NCBI RefSeq assembly: GCF_030815415.1
Contig: NZ_JAUSWW010000001.1
Span: forward strand, 8,680,001-8,744,000
Source: Streptomyces canus
Lineage (GTDB): Bacteria > Actinomycetota > Actinomycetes > Streptomycetales > Streptomycetaceae
Length of the DNA: 64,000 bases
Reading direction: 5' to 3'
Numbering within the stretch: position 1 is the stretch's first letter; each line of letters starts with the position of its first letter. Position numbers and translations under genes: made by a program. The notes under the pieces were generated by a model. That model saw only the letters and a program-made list of their open reading frames with translations, did not search any database and had not been told where the DNA came from. Below, piece by piece: positions 60,157 to 64,000 of the stretch.

Positions 60157-62670
60157 GTGGCAGCCGAAACGCTCACCGTCGACCTCGGCACCGAGACGGG
60201 CCCCTTCCACGGCGGTGCGAGCGGCACGCTCTACGGCCTCTACGGCGACGGTGTGCCCAGCCGTGCCGTCGTCGAGGGCATGTACGTCCGCACGGTCGCC
60301 ACCAAGGCCCAGGACGGCATCCAGCACCCCGGCGCGGACGCCCTGGAGATCCTGCCGTCCTTCGTCGCTGCCGGCGGCCGGGACGTCTACCTCTACATGC
60401 CGGACATCCTGCGCGGCTTCCCCTACGAGTGGCCCGGCGCCACCGGCGAGGAACGGCTGGCCGGCTTCACGCAGAGCATCCGCAGGCAGGTCCGACAGGT
60501 CCTGACCATGGGTGCGTTGAAGTCCCACGTCGTCTACGTCCCGTTCAACGAACCCGAGGGCAACATGTTCGGCGAGGGGGAGTGGAGTTACGACGGCATC
60601 TCGTGGCACACCGACCCGGGGCACTACTTCGCCGCCTGGCGGGACACCTACCGGCTGATCAAGGGCCTCGACCCGGACGCCCGTATCGCCGGACCCAACA
60701 CCTGCATCCTGTATCCCGAGGTCAAGGGCTTCCTCGCCTTCGCCAAGGAACACGACGTCCTGCCCGACGTGATCACCTGGCACGAGCTGTCCTCGCCCGC
60801 CGAGGTGCGTACGAACGTGGCCAAGTACCGCGCGTGGGAAAGCGAGTTGGGCATCGGACCTCTGCCGGTCAACGTCAACGAGTACGCCCACAACTACCAC
60901 TTGTCCGTCCCCGGGCAGATGATCCAGTGGATCTCCGCGATCGAGGAGTCCAAGATCGACGCCGACATGGCGTACTGGAACATCGCCGGCAACCTCAACG
61001 ACTCCGCCGTCGAGGCCAACAAGGCCAACGGGCAGTGGTGGCTGTTCAACGCCTACGGCCAGATGACCGGGAACACGGTCGCGGTGACGGCGCCACAGCC
61101 CAACGTCCAGTACACGCTCCAGGGCGTCGCCACGCTCGATCGGGAGAAACGGCAGGCACGGGTGCTGTTCGGAGGGTCGAGCGGTTGTGCCGACATCGTC
61201 GTGAAGCAGGTCGACCTCCTCGGCGCGACCGTCCGTGCACGGCTCCAGGAGATCCCCTGGACGGGCCAACTCGGCGCCTCCGCCCAGCCGCTGATCCTGA
61301 GGGATGAGCAACTCCCGGTGGCGGACGGCAGGGTGACGCTGCCCCTGACCGGACTCGACGAGATGTCCGCCTACCAACTGATTCTGTCGCCCGGCGGCGA
61401 CGGACCTGTCCGCCCGCAGCCGTCGGCGGGCTGGCGCAGGACCTACGAGGCCGAGGACGCCGCCTACACGGGCGGCGGCTACTCCAAGAACGGTCCCGAG
61501 GGGTCCCCGGCGGACGTCGACAAGTTCGCCACCTCCGGCGGCTACCACGTCGGTGGTCTGCGCACCGGCTCCGACGGCGTGCTCGCCTTCGACGTCGAGG
61601 TCCCGCGGGACGGGACATACGAGGTCCGTGTCCACGCCAACGCGCACAACCTCGCCGAACCGGTGCGGGAGCACGGCCCCACCAACGTGTTCCTGCGCGT
61701 CGACGGCGAGGACCCGCGCGAGCTGCTGCTGCCGCTCGGCTACAAGCCGGCCGTCTGGGGCCACACCGACGCCGAGGTGGAGCTGACCGCGGGCCGCCAC
61801 CTGATCACCCTCGCGGCACAGGACCCCGACCTCGGTGCCACCCGTGGCGACGCGGTCGTCGACCGGCTGGAGCTGGTCCTGCGCGACACGGAGAGGGTCG
61901 CGCGCTACGACGCCGGGTACGCGGCCCTCGCCGGCGGAGCGCGCGTGAGCGGCCCCGCCGCCGTGCTTCCGCCCGGCGGGAGCGCGACGTTCTGGGTGCA
62001 CGCGGCCGACGACGGCGAGGCGACCCTCGCCCTGCACGGAGACGGCGAGGGCCTGCTGGCGGTCAACGGGGAGGAGATCGGTCGGATCGGGGCCGAGGAC
62101 CTCCCTGTCTTTCTGGCCGGGGGCGTCAACAAGGTCACGGTCGCGGCTTCGGAAGATCTCCTTGTGGAACAGGTGACCGTCGGTCCGGCGCGCGGGCTGC
62201 TGCCCACCACGACGTACCCGGCGCAGGAGGGCGTACTTACCGGCACCGCGAAGGCGACCGCGTTCTCCTACGCCACCGGCGGCAAGGCCGTCGACGGCAT
62301 CGGCCGCGGGCCCGCCAACGCGCTCACCCTGACGGTGACGGCGGACCGCCCCGGACGCCACGCGCTGACGATCCGCTACTCCAACGGCGAGCAGCCGCCG
62401 AGCACCCACTACAACCCGGACCCGGTCTGCCGTCACGCCGACATCACCGTCAACGGGGACGGCACCCGCCGCGTCCTGTTCCCCACCACCTTCCACTTCA
62501 ACAACTTCTGGCGGCTCTCCGTCCCCGTCACCCTCCAACAGGGCGCGAACACCGTCACGTTCACCGCCGACGAGCTCCCCGACTTCGACGGCACCGGCAC
62601 GAACGCCCATGGACAGCGCTCCGCCCACGCCCCGGTCCTCGACTCGGTGACGGTGACACCGCTCGCCTGA
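60157..62670 (+). CDS. Clan-A-like glycoside hydrolase with CBM35-type modules
   Basis: An 837-residue glycosidase lacking a signal peptide, so probably cytosolic or exported non-classically. The N-terminal 410 residues look like a clan-A (GH39/GH10-like) barrel: acid/base Glu132 in VYVPFNEPEGN and nucleophile candidate Glu242 in VNVNEYAH. Residues about 425-580 (RRTYEAEDAAYTGGGYSKNG, DVEVPRDGTYEVRVHANAHN) are a CBM35/CBM6 beta-sandwich, and a further sandwich (about 700-835, TADRPGRHALTIRYSNGEQ) ends the protein. GTG 60157 follows AAGGAG. Exact GH family is uncertain; a beta-xylosidase or related activity is possible. Stand-alone gene with an HrdB-like promoter. Confidence 0.8.
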   Translation: MAAETLTVDLGTETGPFHGGASGTLYGLYGDGVPSRAVVEGMYVRTVATKAQDGIQHPGADALEILPSFVAAGGRDVYLYMPDILRGFPYEWPGATGEERLAGFTQSIRRQVRQVLTMGALKSHVVYVPFNEPEGNMFGEGEWSYDGISWHTDPGHYFAAWRDTYRLIKGLDPDARIAGPNTCILYPEVKGFLAFAKEHDVLPDVITWHELSSPAEVRTNVAKYRAWESELGIGPLPVNVNEYAHNYHLSVPGQMIQWISAIEESKIDADMAYWNIAGNLNDSAVEANKANGQWWLFNAYGQMTGNTVAVTAPQPNVQYTLQGVATLDREKRQARVLFGGSSGCADIVVKQVDLLGATVRARLQEIPWTGQLGASAQPLILRDEQLPVADGRVTLPLTGLDEMSAYQLILSPGGDGPVRPQPSAGWRRTYEAEDAAYTGGGYSKNGPEGSPADVDKFATSGGYHVGGLRTGSDGVLAFDVEVPRDGTYEVRVHANAHNLAEPVREHGPTNVFLRVDGEDPRELLLPLGYKPAVWGHTDAEVELTAGRHLITLAAQDPDLGATRGDAVVDRLELVLRDTERVARYDAGYAALAGGARVSGPAAVLPPGGSATFWVHAADDGEATLALHGDGEGLLAVNGEEIGRIGAEDLPVFLAGGVNKVTVAASEDLLVEQVTVGPARGLLPTTTYPAQEGVLTGTAKATAFSYATGGKAVDGIGRGPANALTLTVTADRPGRHALTIRYSNGEQPPSTHYNPDPVCRHADITVNGDGTRRVLFPTTFHFNNFWRLSVPVTLQQGANTVTFTADELPDFDGTGTNAHGQRSAHAPVLDSVTVTPLA

Positions 62671-62806
62671 CGACCGCATCGAGAAGAAGCAGGCCTAGGT
62701 CTGAGGCCCTCGTTCCCCGGATCCGCCAAGATCGACCGCAGGTCCGATGCGGCCGTCCGGGGGGCGGGCCAGGCTTCCGATGGAGACCTGCCAGAAGGAG
62801 CGCAGC

Positions 62807-63304
62807 ATGTCCTACCCGGAACAAATCCCGTACCCGGAGCCCCGCTACCACGGCGACAAGGGTGAGGTGAACGCCGTCTTCCGCCCCGCCGACACCCCCG
62901 CGGGGGTCTCCTCGCCCGGCGGTTCGACCCACTTCCTCGCCACCCATGCCTCGACCGGCGGCGAGTTCGGCCTCTACAAAGCGGAGTTGGGCCCACGGTC
63001 CGCCGGCGCCAGTACCCACTTCCACAAGGCGATGTCGGAGTCCTTCTATGTCCTGTCGGGCGAACTGGAGCTCTACGACGGCGAGAAGTGGGTCACGGGC
63101 CGCGCGGGCGACTTCCTGTACGTGCCGGTCGGCGGCCTGCACGCCTTCAAGAATGTGACCGACGAGCCGATGTCCATGCTCATGCTCTTCTCCCCGGGCG
63201 CCCCGCGCGAGGAGTACTTCGAGCGGGTCGCGGAGATGGCGCAGCGCGGTGGCGAGGAACTCGAGCAGTTCCGCGTCCGGCACGACAGCTATTTCGTGGA
63301 CTAG
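62807..63304 (+). CDS. Cupin-domain protein
   Basis: A 165-residue single-domain cupin with the metal site in STHFHKAMSESFYVLSGELELYDG (two His, Glu) and AGDFLYVPVGGLHAFKNVTDEPM (third His). ATG 62807 has AAGGAG six bases upstream, fixing the start. Small cupins of this kind are dioxygenases, isomerases or simple ligand sensors; nothing here decides. Convergent with the aldo/keto reductase gene. Confidence 0.85.
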   Translation: MSYPEQIPYPEPRYHGDKGEVNAVFRPADTPAGVSSPGGSTHFLATHASTGGEFGLYKAELGPRSAGASTHFHKAMSESFYVLSGELELYDGEKWVTGRAGDFLYVPVGGLHAFKNVTDEPMSMLMLFSPGAPREEYFERVAEMAQRGGEELEQFRVRHDSYFVD

Positions 63305-63330
63305 AAGGGACTGGAAGGGAAGAGAAGGGG

Positions 63331-64000
63331 CTAGAGGACGTCGGTGGCCGTACGCCGGTACCCGGAGCGGCGGTCGTCGATGTCCGCCCAGCGGTCGCCG
63401 TAGATCGTCCGGACGACGTCCGGGTCCCTCACGAAGTCGTGCGGGAAACCCAGCGACACCGCGCTCACCTCGTCCAGGCGGGCGACCGCGTCGGCGTCGA
63501 GGCGGACGTCGACGCCGGCGAGGTTGTCGGCGAGCTGGTGCTCCTTGGTGGCGGCGATGATCGGAACGATGTTGCCGGGCCGCTGGAGCAGCCAGGCCAG
63601 CGCCACCTGGGCCGGACTCCAGCCGCCCTGTTCGGCGACCTCCAGGACGGCGGTGACGACCTCTTCCTCCTGTGCGCTCGGCTTGCCGCCCCAGGAGTCG
63701 AGCCGGCCCGACTCGCCCCGCCGGTATTTACCGGTCAGCTTCCCTGCCGCCAGCGGCGCCCACGCCAGCACCGCCTGGCCGAACGCCCGCGCCTGCGGCA
63801 GCAGTTCACGCTCCGGCGTCCGCTCCAGCAGGTTGTAGCGCAGCTGCGAGCCCGCGAACGCGGTCCAACCCCGCAGCTCCGCCAGGGTGTTGGCCTGCGC
63901 GATCTCCCAGGCGGGCCAGTCCGAGACACCGACGTACAGCACCTTCCCGGTCCGTACGAGGTCGTCGAGCGCCCGCATCACCTCGTCGACGGGGGTGAAG
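63331..64000 (-). CDS. Aldo/keto reductase, 5' end outside window
   Basis: The C-terminal two thirds of an NADPH-dependent aldo/keto reductase barrel: VMRALDDLVRTGKVLYVGVSDW, RYNLLERTPERELLPQARAFG, LAWAPLAAGKLTGKYRRGE, ALAWLLQRPGNIVPIIAATKEHQLADNL (in parts) and the C-terminal YGDRWADIDDRRSG. The frame stays open to base 64000 (FTPVDEV before the first Met), so the catalytic Asp/Tyr/Lys lie outside the window. It resembles YghZ/AKR-type voltage-channel-like enzymes. Convergent with the cupin gene. Confidence 0.88.
   Translation of the reverse strand, partial: FTPVDEVMRALDDLVRTGKVLYVGVSDWPAWEIAQANTLAELRGWTAFAGSQLRYNLLERTPERELLPQARAFGQAVLAWAPLAAGKLTGKYRRGESGRLDSWGGKPSAQEEEVVTAVLEVAEQGGWSPAQVALAWLLQRPGNIVPIIAATKEHQLADNLAGVDVRLDADAVARLDEVSAVSLGFPHDFVRDPDVVRTIYGDRWADIDDRRSGYRRTATDVL

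Overview
The window is about 64 kb of very GC-rich DNA with strong third-position G/C bias, abundant GTG starts, lipoprotein and Tat signals, secreted plant-polysaccharide enzymes and Streptomyces-type families (DUF6174, DUF1684, DUF5997, DUF5134, Rv1733c, LVIVD, BBE-type oxidoreductase, LAL and PaaX regulators). It is best read as Streptomyces chromosome, probably an accessory or arm-like part because catabolic and regulatory genes dominate and several genes are decaying. No rRNA, tRNA, CRISPR array, transposase or prophage was found. No stretch over 300 bases lacks a gene or pseudogene.

Layout. 0-8 kb: two lipoproteins (one cut by the window edge), a secreted trypsin-like protease, a cysteine-desulfurase-like PLP enzyme, a DUF1684 protein and a full pyruvate carboxylase. 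8-12.5 kb: a scar where a truncated hypothetical gene abuts a wrecked MFS pump, then a TIGR01777 oxidoreductase, an intact 14-TM MFS pump and a LuxR regulator. 12.6-27 kb: carbohydrate block with an alpha-glucuronidase (GH115) plus SDR operon, a Ca-repeat/propeller exoprotein, a DUF5997/LysR-domain pair, a GH127 arabinofuranosidase carrying a nested LamG domain, a large LAL regulator and a BBE-like flavoprotein. 27-37.5 kb: a broken fused acyl-CoA carboxylase beside a TetR gene, an Lrp-HAD operon, a FUSC transporter, a lactonase behind a DasR-like (dre) box, a CbiX-like protein, a translationally coupled ung-GlcNAc kinase pair and a BNR/sialidase-fold protein. 37.8-43 kb: Rv1733c-like membrane protein, HEAT-repeat protein, AidB-like acyl-CoA dehydrogenase divergent from PaaX. 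43-46 kb: pectate lyase PL3, a PL1 remnant and a CE1-CBM2 esterase under LacI/CebR-like operators. 46-54 kb: OYE flavoenzyme divergent from an ArsR-like regulator with twin operators, a purine permease, an FprA-like reductase carrying a dispersed repeat, and a DUF305/LVIVD pair with a TetR gene. 54-64 kb: HAD, zinc-ribbon and PAP2 genes, DUF5134-M56 pair, FUSC-MarR operon, a clan-A-like glycosidase with beta-sandwich modules, a cupin and a partial aldo/keto reductase.

How it fits together. The clearest theme is plant cell-wall breakdown: GH115, GH127, PL3, CE1-CBM2 and the 60-kb glycosidase attack glucuronoxylan, arabinan, pectin and their decorations. A 15-base identical palindromic site in front of both GH115 and CE1-CBM2, 28 kb apart, suggests one LacI-family repressor controls both. 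The dre-like box and GlcNAc kinase suggest a second link to aminosugar sensing by DasR. Many remaining genes are regulator/target pairs whose operators can be seen directly. No complete unknown defence or biosynthetic system could be demonstrated; the most unusual items are the shared operators, the twin TACGAK-AGGC-MTCGTA boxes, the nested LamG-GH127 and the in-frame dispersed repeat.
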